This document shows, one piece after another, positions 1 to 7,967 of a DNA stretch of 64,000 bases. This DNA comes from Streptomyces sp. NRRL WC-3626 (GTDB lineage Bacteria > Actinomycetota > Actinomycetes > Streptomycetales > Streptomycetaceae): positions 558,001 through 622,000 of the forward strand of contig NZ_JOCA01000001.1 in the NCBI RefSeq assembly GCF_000718785.1, in the 5' to 3' direction. Numbering within the stretch: the stretch's first letter is position 1; each line of letters opens with the position of its first letter. The notes under the pieces were generated by a model that had not been told where the DNA came from, did not search any database, and saw nothing but the letters and a program-made list of their open reading frames with translations. The position numbers and the translations under genes are program-made.

Positions 1-568
1 CGACGACGGAGACGAGGCAGGCGCGTTCGACGAGGCTGTACTTGCCGGACTGCAGCAGCAGGATGGCGGCGACCGTGACGACGACCGCCCACAGGGCCAG
101 GGAGCCCCAGCTCAGTGGCTCGCCGATGACCGGCCACAGCACCGAACAGGCCGCCGCCGTACCGCCGATGATGCCTCCGCGCTGGAACATCTTGGCGAAG
201 TCCATGCCGATCCAGAGCCAGTTGATCCAGCTCAGTCGGCCGATGCGCGGGCCGATCTCGCGGTAACCCTCCAGCGCGGTGCGCCCGTTGAGGATGGTCC
301 ACTGGGCCAGTTCCATCTGGACCCAGACCTTGACCGCGGTGGAGACGATGACCAGCCAGAGCAGGGCGAAGCCGGCCTGGGCGCCGAGTGCGGTGGTGGT
401 GATCAGCTCGCCGGAGCCGACGACGGCGGCCGACAGGACGAAGCCGGGGCCGAGATGGCGGATCCGTTCGCGGAAGGCGGTGGGTGCCGGGCGGGCGTCC
501 TCGGGGCGCAGGGCGTACGGATCGGCCTGCGCGTGCTCCGCCGCTGGGGCGGTGGCGGTGGTCGACAT
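1..568 (-). CDS. Nramp-family-like permease, N-terminal part (runs off the left edge)
   Basis: Reading the minus strand from the ATG at 568 gives an open frame to the window edge (about 189 residues). A soluble N-terminus of roughly 38 residues is followed by several hydrophobic segments. The start LGPGFVLSAAVVGSGELITT and the following ALGAQAGFALLW resemble TM1 and the next loop of Nramp metal transporters. The metal-binding DPGN motif of TM1 is absent: the equivalent stretch reads VGSGE, so ordinary Mn/Fe transport is doubtful. An AAAGGA ribosome site lies just upstream. It is the last gene of the minus-strand sugar-acid operon, so uptake of a substrate for that pathway is a plausible inference. 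The C-terminal half lies outside the window. Confidence 0.75.
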   Translation of the reverse strand, partial: MSTTATAPAAEHAQADPYALRPEDARPAPTAFRERIRHLGPGFVLSAAVVGSGELITTTALGAQAGFALLWLVIVSTAVKVWVQMELAQWTILNGRTALEGYREIGPRIGRLSWINWLWIGMDFAKMFQRGGIIGGTAAACSVLWPVIGEPLSWGSLALWAVVVTVAAILLLQSGKYSLVERACLVSVV

Positions 569-666
569 GGCGGTGTTCCTTTGCTGGTTCCGGCGCCGTC
601 GCCGGAGCGGAAGGCAAACAGGGCGGATAAAGGCATGGGGGGTGGGGTGGTGGTTCGGCGGCGGGG

Positions 667-1617
667 TCAGCCGGCCGTGTGCCGCGGGGGCTCGCCGGCG
701 AGGACACGGAGTACGTCCTCGGCGACCATCAGGCCCATCGCGCGGTTGGCCTCCGGGGTGCAGGCGGCCATGTGGGAGGTGAGGGTGAGCCGGGGTGCGC
801 CGCGCAGGACGTGGCCGGCCGGGAGGGGTTCGACGGCGAAGGCGTCGAGCGCGGCGGCGGCCAGATGTCCGGAGTGCAGGGCGGCGGCGAGCGCGGTGTC
901 GTCGACGAGGCCGCCGCGGGCGGCGTTGACGAGGATCGCGCCGGGTTTCATCGCGGCCAGCCGGGCGGCGTCGAGGAGCGGTTCACCGGCGGGCGGGAGG
1001 TGCAGGGTGACGACGTCGGCGCGGGCGAGGAGCGCGTCGAGCGTGACGGGCTCGGCGTCCGCCGCGGTCACCGCGTCGTCGGGGACGTACGGGTCGTGGG
1101 CGAGGACGCTCATCCCGAAGGCTCGCGCGTAGCCGGCGACGAGCCGGCCGATGCGGCCGAAGCCGACCACGCCGATCGTCCGGCCGTGCAGTTCGGGGCC
1201 GAACAGCTTGGGCCAGTCGCCCGCGGTGACGGCGGTGTGGGAGGCGCTGATCCGGCGGGCGGCGTCGAGGACGAGTCCGAAGGTGTACTCGGCGACGGCC
1301 CGGGAGTTGGAGCCGGGCGCGAAGACGACGGGGATGCCGCGCTCGCGGGCGGCGGCGACGTCGATGGTGTCGGTGCCGACGCCGTGCTTGGCGATGACCT
1401 TCAGCCGCGGGGCGGCGTCCATGACCTCGGCGGTGACCGGGTCCATGCCGGCGACGAGCGCGTCGGCGCCGGGGATGCGGGCGAGGAGTTCGCCGTACGG
1501 CAGGGCACGGTCGTCGTAGGGGCGGACCGGGCCCGCGCCGCCGTCGGCGAGGAGGGTCCAGGGGTCGGGCGAGTGGCGGGCGAAGGTGGGGGTGGTGACG
1601 AGGGTGGTGGTGCTCAT
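667..1617 (-). CDS. D-isomer specific 2-hydroxyacid dehydrogenase
   Basis: This 316-residue protein has the full D-2-hydroxyacid dehydrogenase layout. The NAD-binding GFGRIG loop lies at about 152-157. The substrate arginine R234 sits in NAARGGLVDD, the acid E263 in AVEPLP and the catalytic histidine H282 in SHMAA. It should interconvert a 2-hydroxyacid and a 2-ketoacid using NAD(P). The start ATG overlaps the stop of the upstream aldolase by 4 bases, so the two are translationally coupled. In context it probably oxidises a sugar-acid intermediate or reduces a hydroxypyruvate-like aldolase product. The exact substrate cannot be read from sequence. The permease gene follows after about 100 bases. 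Confidence 0.9.
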   Translation of the reverse strand: MSTTTLVTTPTFARHSPDPWTLLADGGAGPVRPYDDRALPYGELLARIPGADALVAGMDPVTAEVMDAAPRLKVIAKHGVGTDTIDVAAARERGIPVVFAPGSNSRAVAEYTFGLVLDAARRISASHTAVTAGDWPKLFGPELHGRTIGVVGFGRIGRLVAGYARAFGMSVLAHDPYVPDDAVTAADAEPVTLDALLARADVVTLHLPPAGEPLLDAARLAAMKPGAILVNAARGGLVDDTALAAALHSGHLAAAALDAFAVEPLPAGHVLRGAPRLTLTSHMAACTPEANRAMGLMVAEDVLRVLAGEPPRHTAG

Positions 1618-2393
1618 GCCCGGCCGCCCTTGCGCGCCGCGTCCAGGTGGGTGGCCGCGATCTGCTGGAGATGGACGACGTCGGCGGCGACGGAGGCGAA
1701 GGTGAAGCCCTCGTCGAGCCGGCGGGCGGCGCTCGCCCCGTCGCCGTTGTGGATGCCGGCGGCGATGCCCGCGGCCCCGGCGGCCTCGCGGATGCGGGTG
1801 AGGGCCTGCTCGAAGGCCTCGGCCACCTCCGGGTCGGTGGAGGTCCGGCCGCCGATGGCCAGCCGCAGGTCGGAGGGGCCGACGTAGATCCCGTCGAGTC
1901 CCGGGGTCGCGCAGATCTCCTCCACGTTGGCGAGCCCGTCGGCGGTCTCGATCATGGCGAGTACGGCGGTCTGCTCGTGGGTGTCGGCCGGGTCGGGGCC
2001 GATGCGCAGCTGGGCGCGCATGGGGCCGTAGGAGCGGCGGCCGTGCGGCGGGTAGCGCACGGCGGCGACCGCGTCGGCGGCGTCCCGCGCGGTGTCGACG
2101 AGCGGCACGATGACGGCGGCGGCGCCCGCGTCGAGCGCGCGGCCGATGTACGTGGGGTCGTTGGCCTCGACGCGGACCATGCCGACGGCGGTGGAGCCGC
2201 GGGTGTCGGTGGCGATGAGGTTGTTGAGCAGGCCCTGGTAGCCGAAGAGGCCGTGCTGGGCGTCGAAGGCGAGGTAGTCGTAGCCGAGGCGGGCGAGGCG
2301 TTCGGCGGCGACGGGCGAGTCGAGCAGCGACCAGTAGCCGATAAGGGGGCGGCGGTCGCGCAGGGCGGCGGTGAAGTGCGCGGCGGTGGTCAT
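1614..2393 (-). CDS. HpcH/HpaI-type class II aldolase
   Basis: This 259-residue class II pyruvate aldolase is of the HpcH/HpaI/GarL type. It cleaves 4-hydroxy-2-ketoacids or 2-keto-3-deoxy sugar acids to pyruvate and an aldehyde using a divalent metal. Visible key residues are the catalytic H47 in FDAQHG, R74 in GMVRVE, the metal ligand E149 in MIETADG and D175 in GPSDL. The start chosen is the ATG at 2393, preceded by a GGAG site. The longer frame to 2477 would overlap the preceding aldo/keto reductase gene and adds an unrelated proline-rich tail. It lies 31 bases after the reductase and overlaps the next dehydrogenase by 4 bases. Confidence 0.88.
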   Translation of the reverse strand: MTTAAHFTAALRDRRPLIGYWSLLDSPVAAERLARLGYDYLAFDAQHGLFGYQGLLNNLIATDTRGSTAVGMVRVEANDPTYIGRALDAGAAAVIVPLVDTARDAADAVAAVRYPPHGRRSYGPMRAQLRIGPDPADTHEQTAVLAMIETADGLANVEEICATPGLDGIYVGPSDLRLAIGGRTSTDPEVAEAFEQALTRIREAAGAAGIAAGIHNGDGASAARRLDEGFTFASVAADVVHLQQIAATHLDAARKGGRA

Positions 2394-2424
2394 GAGGGGT
2401 CTCCGGACGGCGGTCTGGGGGCGG

Positions 2425-3438
2425 TCAGCGGTTGTAGGCGGGCATGGGGCCGCGCAGGGCGGAGCCGACGGCGTCACAGGCGGCGGTCACGTCGGCGGGC
2501 AGCGGGCCGGCCTGGGCGGCGGCGATGTTGGCCCGCAGATGTTCCGGCCGGGAGCCGCCGAGGAGGAGCGCGTCGGTGGAGGGGCGGTCCAGCAGCCAGC
2601 GCAGGGCGAGTTCGGTGAGCGGGAGGCCGGCCTCGTCGGCGATCGCGGTGAGCCGGGCGACGGCGGCGAACAGGTCCTCGTTCCAGTACCGCTCCCGGTA
2701 CATGGCGGCGAGCCTGGAGTCGCCGAAGCGGCCGGTGGCGGGGTCGGCCTCGAAGCGGTGCCGGCCGGTGAGGAGGCCGCCGCCGAGCGGGTTGTAGACC
2801 ATGGTGCGCAGCCCGCTCACCGCCGCGTACTCGGTGTACTCCTCCTCGATCCGGCGGGCGAGGAGGTTGTGCAGCTGCTGAGCGACGGCCGGGCGCGGGG
2901 CGCCCACCTCGTCGGCGGTGCGGGTCAGCTCGGCGATCTGCCAGGCGGCGAAGTTGGACACGCCGAGCGCGCGGACCTTCCCCTCCGCGACGAAGCCGGC
3001 CACGGCCGTGAGGGTCTCCGCGAGCGGGGTACGGCGGTCCGGCTGGTGCAGGTAGAAGAGGTCCACGTGGTCGGTGCCGAGCCGCTTGAGGCTGCCGTCG
3101 AGGGCGGCGCGCAGGCCGGCCGGGGAGAGCGGGGCGTGCTCGCCCTGGTCGGGGTGCGGGATGCCGGCCTTGGTGGCGAGCACGATCCGGTCCCGGCGGC
3201 CGGGCAGCAGTCCGGCGAGGATCCGCTCGCTCTCGCCGCCCGCGTAGCCGTTGGCCGTGTCGACGCCGGTGAGGCCGGCGTCGAGGGCGGTGTCCAGCAT
3301 GGCGGCGGCGCCCGCGGGGTCGACGGTGTCGCCGAACGTCATGGTGCCGAGGACCAGGCGGGAGAGCGGTACGGGGACGGACGGGAGCTCGGTCCCCCGG
3401 GGGCTTTCGGTCGGGCCGGTGCGGGTGCCGGTGCTCAC
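2425..3438 (-). CDS. Aldo/keto reductase
   Basis: This protein of about 337 residues is a (beta/alpha)8 aldo/keto reductase. It starts SRLVLGTMTFGD and carries the catalytic Asp and Tyr in GVDTANGYAGGESE, the Lys in LATKAG and the His in DLFYLHQPDR. A GVSNFAAWQI segment follows. It should reduce an aldehyde or ketone, or oxidise the reverse alcohol, with NADP(H). The start is taken as the GTG at 3438, with a GGAAGGA site upstream. An upstream ATG at 3528 would run through the divergent promoter and its operator-like repeats. It is the first gene of the minus-strand sugar-acid operon. Confidence 0.88.
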   Translation of the reverse strand: MSTGTRTGPTESPRGTELPSVPVPLSRLVLGTMTFGDTVDPAGAAAMLDTALDAGLTGVDTANGYAGGESERILAGLLPGRRDRIVLATKAGIPHPDQGEHAPLSPAGLRAALDGSLKRLGTDHVDLFYLHQPDRRTPLAETLTAVAGFVAEGKVRALGVSNFAAWQIAELTRTADEVGAPRPAVAQQLHNLLARRIEEEYTEYAAVSGLRTMVYNPLGGGLLTGRHRFEADPATGRFGDSRLAAMYRERYWNEDLFAAVARLTAIADEAGLPLTELALRWLLDRPSTDALLLGGSRPEHLRANIAAAQAGPLPADVTAACDAVGSALRGPMPAYNR

Positions 3439-3490
3439 GAGCGGTTCCTTCCGGTGTGGCTGCTTCTCAGTGGGTGAACGCTCGCATGAC

Positions 3491-3526
3491 TGCGCGTTAT
3501 GCGCAAGAGTCTCGCGCGAATCGCGC
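3491..3526. promoter_or_regulatory. Tandem operator-like palindromes in the divergent sugar-acid promoter
   Basis: Two similar palindromes lie side by side between the divergent operons: TGCGCGTTATGCGCA at 3491-3505 and CGCGCGAATCGCGCA at 3513-3526. A third related copy lies inside the kinase gene at 3855-3870. The DeoR-type regulator encoded at 6142 is the obvious candidate binder, which is an inference. Confidence 0.55.
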
Positions 3527-3579
3527 AAGCTATGTCATCATCGGGGCACTACGAAGCCGAGTTCCTCGAGGAGGTCCGC

Positions 3580-5115
3580 ATGTGCCGTCCAGGCGGCGTC
3601 CCGGTCGTCGCGCTCGCCGACGACCTGTCGGGGGCGGCGGAGGTCGCGGCCCTGCTGCGGCTGCCCGCCCGGCTGGTACTGAACCCCGCCGACCTGGGGG
3701 TATCCGGTACCGGCGGGGAGGCCGTGGTGGTGGACCTCGATTCGCGGTATCTGGACGGCGCGGCCGCCGCCGACGCCGTACGGGCCGTGCTGGGCACCGC
3801 GCGGGAATCCTTGCCCGCCGCCGGGGCCGGTACGGAGACGAACCCCACCCGTTCTCGCGCGTTTCGCGCAGTCAAGTGTCCCGAGGCGTACGGCAGTCCG
3901 CTCTGGTTCAAGAAGTGCGACTCGCTGCTGCGGGGTCCGGTGGGGGCCGAGGCAGCCGCCTTCGCGGAGGGCGCCGGGGTCCTGGTGATCGCGACGGCCC
4001 TGCCCGCCGCGCGGCGCGTGGTGCGCGGCGGTGAGGTGCTGGCCGACGGGGTGCCGCTGCACGCGTCCCCGGCCTGGCGCGCCGAGGAGCGTGCCGCGCC
4101 GCGGTCCGTCGCTGAGGCGATGGCGCCCCTGCCGGCCACGGACGTACCGCTGGAGACCGTACGGCGGGGGCCCATCGCCCTGGCCGGCCGTTTCCGGGAG
4201 GTGGCGGCGCACGGCCGGCACCCGGTCTGTGACGCGGAGACCGACACCGACCTGACGGTGATCGCCACGGCGGCGGCCCTCCTCGGCCCCGGCACCCGCC
4301 TCCTGGGCAGCGGCGGCCTGGCGGCCGCCCTCGGCCGCCTGCTCACCGCGCGGCGGGCGGACGGTGCGGCGGCGGGGGCGGCGGCGCCCGCGGCCGCGGC
4401 CGGCCGGCCGATGACAGCGAACCCGTTCGCGGTGGAAGCGGCGGCCCCGGGAGCCCCGTGGGCGTCTTCGGCGCCTGCGACGGGGACGGCCTCCGTGACG
4501 CCGCCCGAGGCCGCCCCGGCCGCCGGTACCGGGGCGGTGTCGCCCGTGGCGGCGGTGGCCGCAGGGGCCGCCGTGCCGGTTCGGGGCGGGGCCTGGTCCC
4601 GGGGGTTCGTCGAGGAGGCTGCCGCCGTGAGGGACACGCCGCCGTTGCTCGTCGTCGCCGGGAGTGCGGAGCCCGGGGTGGTCGAGCAGGTCGGGCGGCT
4701 GGTCGCGGCCGGGGCCCGGCATGTGGCGCTGACGCCCCGGCAACTGGCCGGGGGCGAGGACGTCGTGCTGCCCCGGCTCGCGGCCGGGACGGTGACCGTG
4801 CTGTCCGTCGACGGGTCCGGCGGCGTACGCCCCGGCGCCGCACGCGCCGTCGTGGCCGGGCTGGCACGGACCGTCTCCGCCCTGCCGGGGCGTCCGGACC
4901 TCGTCCTGACCGGAGGTGAGACGGCCCGCCGGGTGCTCGACTCGCTCGGCGTCACCACCCTGCGGCCCGTCGGCGAGATCCACCACGGCGCCGTGCACTC
5001 CAGGACCACCGACGGCCGCTCGGTCGTCACCCGCCCCGGGAGCTTCGGCGGCCCGGACTCGTTCGTTCGTATCGCGGCGGCACTCCGCCCCTCTCAGCAA
5101 GGAGTCACCCAGTGA
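3580..5115 (+). CDS. Four-carbon acid sugar kinase family protein (OtnK-like)
   Basis: This 511-residue protein is a DUF1537-type kinase that phosphorylates four-carbon sugar acids such as threonate or erythronate. The N-terminal substrate domain carries the hallmark ADDLSGAAE at about 12-20 and WFKKCDSLLRGPVGAE. The C-terminal nucleotide domain shows LVVAGSAEPG, LVLTGGETARRV and the ending GGPDSFVRI. The start is the ATG at 3580 with a GAGGAGG site. Between the domains sits an Ala/Pro/Gly-rich stretch of about 80 residues (about 260-345) that makes it longer than typical members. It overlaps the next gene (PdxA2-like) by 4 bases, the usual kinase-dehydrogenase pairing. Sugar specificity is unknown. 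Confidence 0.85.
   Translation: MCRPGGVPVVALADDLSGAAEVAALLRLPARLVLNPADLGVSGTGGEAVVVDLDSRYLDGAAAADAVRAVLGTARESLPAAGAGTETNPTRSRAFRAVKCPEAYGSPLWFKKCDSLLRGPVGAEAAAFAEGAGVLVIATALPAARRVVRGGEVLADGVPLHASPAWRAEERAAPRSVAEAMAPLPATDVPLETVRRGPIALAGRFREVAAHGRHPVCDAETDTDLTVIATAAALLGPGTRLLGSGGLAAALGRLLTARRADGAAAGAAAPAAAAGRPMTANPFAVEAAAPGAPWASSAPATGTASVTPPEAAPAAGTGAVSPVAAVAAGAAVPVRGGAWSRGFVEEAAAVRDTPPLLVVAGSAEPGVVEQVGRLVAAGARHVALTPRQLAGGEDVVLPRLAAGTVTVLSVDGSGGVRPGAARAVVAGLARTVSALPGRPDLVLTGGETARRVLDSLGVTTLRPVGEIHHGAVHSRTTDGRSVVTRPGSFGGPDSFVRIAAALRPSQQGVTQ
3855..3870. promoter_or_regulatory. Intragenic third copy of the sugar-acid operator-like palindrome
   Basis: TCGCGCGTTTCGCGCA repeats the palindrome found twice in the upstream divergent promoter, here about 280 bases inside the kinase coding sequence. 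A downstream auxiliary operator allowing repression loops is a reasonable inference, but chance occurrence in GC-rich coding DNA cannot be excluded. Confidence 0.35.
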
Positions 5116-6116
5116 ACGCCCAGCAGCCCCTCCCCCTCATCGGTGTCACCATGGGCGACGGCGCCGGTATCGGGCCCGAGGTGATCGTGCCCGCCGTCCT
5201 GGACGCCGCGACGCTGAGCCGGTGCCGGCCGGTGGTGATCGGTGACGCCGCCCGGCTGCGCGAGGCGGCCCGGATCCTCGGCACCGGCTGCGAGATCGTC
5301 GCCGTGCCCACGCCGGCGGCGGCCGAGACCGCGCCGGGCCGGATCAACGTCGTCGACCTCGGCCTCCTCCCCGCGGATCTGCCCTGGGGCACCCTGTCCG
5401 CCGTCGCCGGGAACGCGGCGTACGAGTACGTCAGGCGGGCCGCCGAACTGGCCCTCGCCGGCGAGATCGACGGCATCTGCACCGCCCCCCTCAACAAGGA
5501 GGCGCTGCACGCCGCCGGGCACGTCTTCCCCGGGCACACCGAACTGCTCGCCCACTTCACCGGGGTGGAGGAGGTGTCGATGATGCTCTCCACCGAGAAG
5601 GTGAAGGTCATCCACGTCACCACCCACATCGGTCTGATCGACGCCGTCAACCGGATCGAGCCCGGCCTGGTCGAGCGGACCGTGCGGCGCGGCCACGAGG
5701 CCCTGGTCCGGGCGGGGGTGACCGCACCCGTCATCGGCGTCTGCGGCATCAACCCGCACGCCGGCGAGAACGGCCTGTTCGGTTACGGCGAGGAGGAGGA
5801 GAAGATCGTCCCCGCGCTGGAGACCGTGCGCCGCGACGGCATCGACGCGCGCGGCCCGCTCCCCGCCGACACCGCGTTCTTCCTGGCCGCCCGGGGCGAC
5901 TACGACCTCATCGTGGCGATGTACCACGACCAGGGCCACGGCCCGGTCAAGGTGCTCGGCATCGAGGCGGGCGTCAACCTCACCGTCGGCCTCCCGGTGA
6001 TCCGCACCTCCGTCGACCACGGCACGGCCTTCGACATCGCCGGTACCGGAAAGGCGGAGGCCGGTAGCATGATCGAGGCGCTGCGGCAGGCCGCCGAGAT
6101 GTCCACCGCCCGCTGA
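5112..6116 (+). CDS. pdxA2: PdxA2-like 4-phosphoerythronate/threonate dehydrogenase
   Basis: This 334-residue protein belongs to the PdxA family, which oxidises and decarboxylates 4-phospho-hydroxy acids with NAD and a metal. Visible motifs are VTMGDGAGIGPE at the N-terminus, GHTELL, and three metal-binding histidines: H172 in TTHIGL, H216 in NPHAGE and H272 in YHDQGH. The signature VDHGTAFDIAG is near the C-terminus. The GTG start overlaps the kinase stop (GTGA), so the two are coupled. Such kinase/PdxA2 pairs act on D-threonate, D-erythronate or L-threonate in characterised bacteria, giving dihydroxyacetone phosphate and CO2. This context argues against the vitamin B6 role of the paralogue PdxA. 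Confidence 0.9.
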   Translation: MNAQQPLPLIGVTMGDGAGIGPEVIVPAVLDAATLSRCRPVVIGDAARLREAARILGTGCEIVAVPTPAAAETAPGRINVVDLGLLPADLPWGTLSAVAGNAAYEYVRRAAELALAGEIDGICTAPLNKEALHAAGHVFPGHTELLAHFTGVEEVSMMLSTEKVKVIHVTTHIGLIDAVNRIEPGLVERTVRRGHEALVRAGVTAPVIGVCGINPHAGENGLFGYGEEEEKIVPALETVRRDGIDARGPLPADTAFFLAARGDYDLIVAMYHDQGHGPVKVLGIEAGVNLTVGLPVIRTSVDHGTAFDIAGTGKAEAGSMIEALRQAAEMSTAR

Positions 6117-6141
6117 ACCCACGTACCGCGAAGGACACTTG

Positions 6142-6942
6142 ATGCCGCCCAACGGATCCCAGGCCCGGCGCGAGGAGATCCTGCGACTCGCCACCACCAG
6201 CGGCCTGGCCAGTGTCGAGGAGCTGTCCCGGCACTTCGGCGTGACCGCCTCCACCATCCGCCGCGACCTCGCCCGGCTCACCGCCGACGGCCGGCTGGCC
6301 CGCACCTACGGCGGGGCGATGGCGCTGACCGCGCATCCGGAGGCGTCGCTGCGCCAGCGCACCACGGAGGCGTACGCGCAGAAGCGGGCCATCGCCCGGT
6401 GGGCGGCGGCGCGGATCCAGCCGGGCGAGACCGTGCTCCTCGACGCCGGTTCGACGGTCGGGGCGCTGGCGCACGAGCTGCGCACGGCGCGGGACCTCAC
6501 GGTCGCCACCACCGGTCTGACGGTGCTGCACGAGCTGGCGGACGTCGAATCCGTCCATGTGGAGTGCCTCGGCGGTACGTTGCGGCCGCTCAGCCAGGCG
6601 TTCGTGGGGCCGCTGACGGAAGCGGCCCTGGAGCGGATGACGTTCGACCGGGTCTTCCTGTCGGCGGACGGGGTCACGGCGGAGGGCGGGATCTGCGAGG
6701 CGGACCTGCGGCAGACCCGGCTGAAGGAACTGATGTCCCGCCGGGCCGCTCGTACGTACGTCCTGGCGCACGCGGCGAAGCTGGGGCGTGCGCCGTTCCA
6801 CGCGTGGGCCACGCTGCCGGCCGGCTGGACGCTGGTCACGGACACGTCGGCGACGGACACCCAGGTGGCGGCGTTCAGGGAGCGCGGTACGCGGGTGGTG
6901 CTGGCGGAGCCCGTGGAGGACCCCGCGCCGGACGGGGTCTGA
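6142..6942 (+). CDS. DeoR/GlpR-family transcriptional regulator
   Basis: This 266-residue regulator has an N-terminal DeoR winged helix (RREEILRLATTSGLASVEEL, then FGVTASTIRRDLARL). The C-terminal sugar-phosphate sensor domain shows DAGSTVGALAHEL and VFLSADGVTAEGG. The ATG at 6142 is preferred over the in-frame TTG at 6139 because it sits 7 bases from a GAAGGA site. It lies 25 bases after the PdxA2-like gene in the same operon. It probably represses both sugar-acid operons until a phosphorylated intermediate binds. The palindromes at 3491-3526 are candidate sites. Confidence 0.9.
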   Translation: MPPNGSQARREEILRLATTSGLASVEELSRHFGVTASTIRRDLARLTADGRLARTYGGAMALTAHPEASLRQRTTEAYAQKRAIARWAAARIQPGETVLLDAGSTVGALAHELRTARDLTVATTGLTVLHELADVESVHVECLGGTLRPLSQAFVGPLTEAALERMTFDRVFLSADGVTAEGGICEADLRQTRLKELMSRRAARTYVLAHAAKLGRAPFHAWATLPAGWTLVTDTSATDTQVAAFRERGTRVVLAEPVEDPAPDGV

Positions 6943-6971
6943 GGGCGGGGCTCCGCGCCGGGGTGTTCCGG

Positions 6972-7772
6972 TCAGCGGGCGAAGGCCGCCAGGGGTGACG
7001 GGCGGAGCGGGGCCAGGGGCACGGGGTCTTCGCGGAGGATGACCTGGAGCGTCTCCTTGAGGCGGCGGGACGGCTCGATACCGAGGTGGTCGGTGAGCTG
7101 GCGGCGGGTGCTGTGGTAGGTCTCCAGGGCCTCCGCCCGGCGGCCGACGCAGTACAGGGCGAGCATCAGCAGTTCGGTGATGCGTTCCCGCCAGGGGTGC
7201 ACCACGCCGATCGCCCGCAGTTCGCCGATCGCGTCCTCGGTGAGACCGCAGCGCAGTTTCAGCTCCAGTTTCGTCTCGTGGGCGGCCAGGTACTCCTCCT
7301 CCAGCTGGACGGCCGTGCTGTGGCACAGCGGACTGGTGCCGGTGTCCTGCAGCGGCTTGCCCTGCCACAGCGCGATTCCGGCCTCCAGCAGCGTGATGGC
7401 CGCCATCGGGTCCCGGTCGGCCGCGGCCCGGGCCTCCGCTATCCGGCGGCGGAATCCGTTCATGTCGACCCGGTCGGGGTCGACCTTCAGGACGTACCCG
7501 GCGGAGTGGGTGATCAGGGCCGGCGCCGGCTCCTCGGAGTGGGTGAGCCGGCTCAGGGTGCGGCGCAGCCGGGAGACCTGTGCCTGGAGCGCGTTGTGTG
7601 CCGTATGGGGCGGGTCGTCGCCCCAGAGCTCGCTGTACAGCTGCTCGTTCGTCAGCAGCCGGCCGCCGCTGACGAGAAGTGAGGCCAGCAGGATCCGTTG
7701 ACGGGAGCCGGCGATCGGAACGTGGTCGTCCTTCGTGATGATGCCTACGGGGCCGAGGAGCGTGAATTCCAT
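6972..7772 (-). CDS. SARP-family transcriptional regulator
   Basis: This 266-residue protein is a minimal Streptomyces antibiotic regulatory protein. The N-terminal OmpR-like winged helix (MEFTLLGPVGI, LTNEQLYSELWGDDPP, ALQAQVSRLRRTL, GYVLKVDPDRVD) is followed by a bacterial transcriptional activation domain ending LGIEPSRRLKETLQVIL. Its length is normal for small SARPs. SARPs activate biosynthetic genes by binding heptameric direct repeats near -35. It is convergent with the DeoR gene (30 bases apart) and divergent from another SARP gene. It marks the likely left border of the secondary-metabolite cluster. Confidence 0.92.
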   Translation of the reverse strand: MEFTLLGPVGIITKDDHVPIAGSRQRILLASLLVSGGRLLTNEQLYSELWGDDPPHTAHNALQAQVSRLRRTLSRLTHSEEPAPALITHSAGYVLKVDPDRVDMNGFRRRIAEARAAADRDPMAAITLLEAGIALWQGKPLQDTGTSPLCHSTAVQLEEEYLAAHETKLELKLRCGLTEDAIGELRAIGVVHPWRERITELLMLALYCVGRRAEALETYHSTRRQLTDHLGIEPSRRLKETLQVILREDPVPLAPLRPSPLAAFAR

Positions 7773-7830
7773 GGCGAAAGCCTCACACGCTGCGGCTGTC
7801 CGATTCTTGAGGCCGTCTCATGCGGCTCTG

Positions 7831-7846
7831 GACTCCGGCTGGAGTC
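7831..7846. promoter_or_regulatory. Perfect palindrome between divergent SARP genes
   Basis: GACTCCGGCTGGAGTC (6-base arms, 4-base centre) sits in the 195-base gap between the two divergent SARP genes. It could be an operator shared by both promoters. SARPs normally use direct repeats, so another regulator would be the more likely binder. Confidence 0.35.
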
Positions 7847-7967
7847 GAGATTCAGCCAACACGGTCATATGCCCGTTCACATCGGACTGATGATCGAGGG
7901 CACTAACGGAACTACGCGCGTGGTGTCACCATCACATCGCTGGCAATACACGGGGAGAGGTCGGTCG

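Noticed and set aside
5112..6116. Pyridoxine biosynthesis gene pdxA
   Set aside because: Overlap with a four-carbon acid sugar kinase and a DeoR regulator points to the PdxA2 catabolic role.
1..6942. Inclusion of the sugar-acid locus in the biosynthetic cluster
   Set aside because: Its genes form a self-contained catabolic set with its own regulator and operators and share no motif with the cluster promoters.
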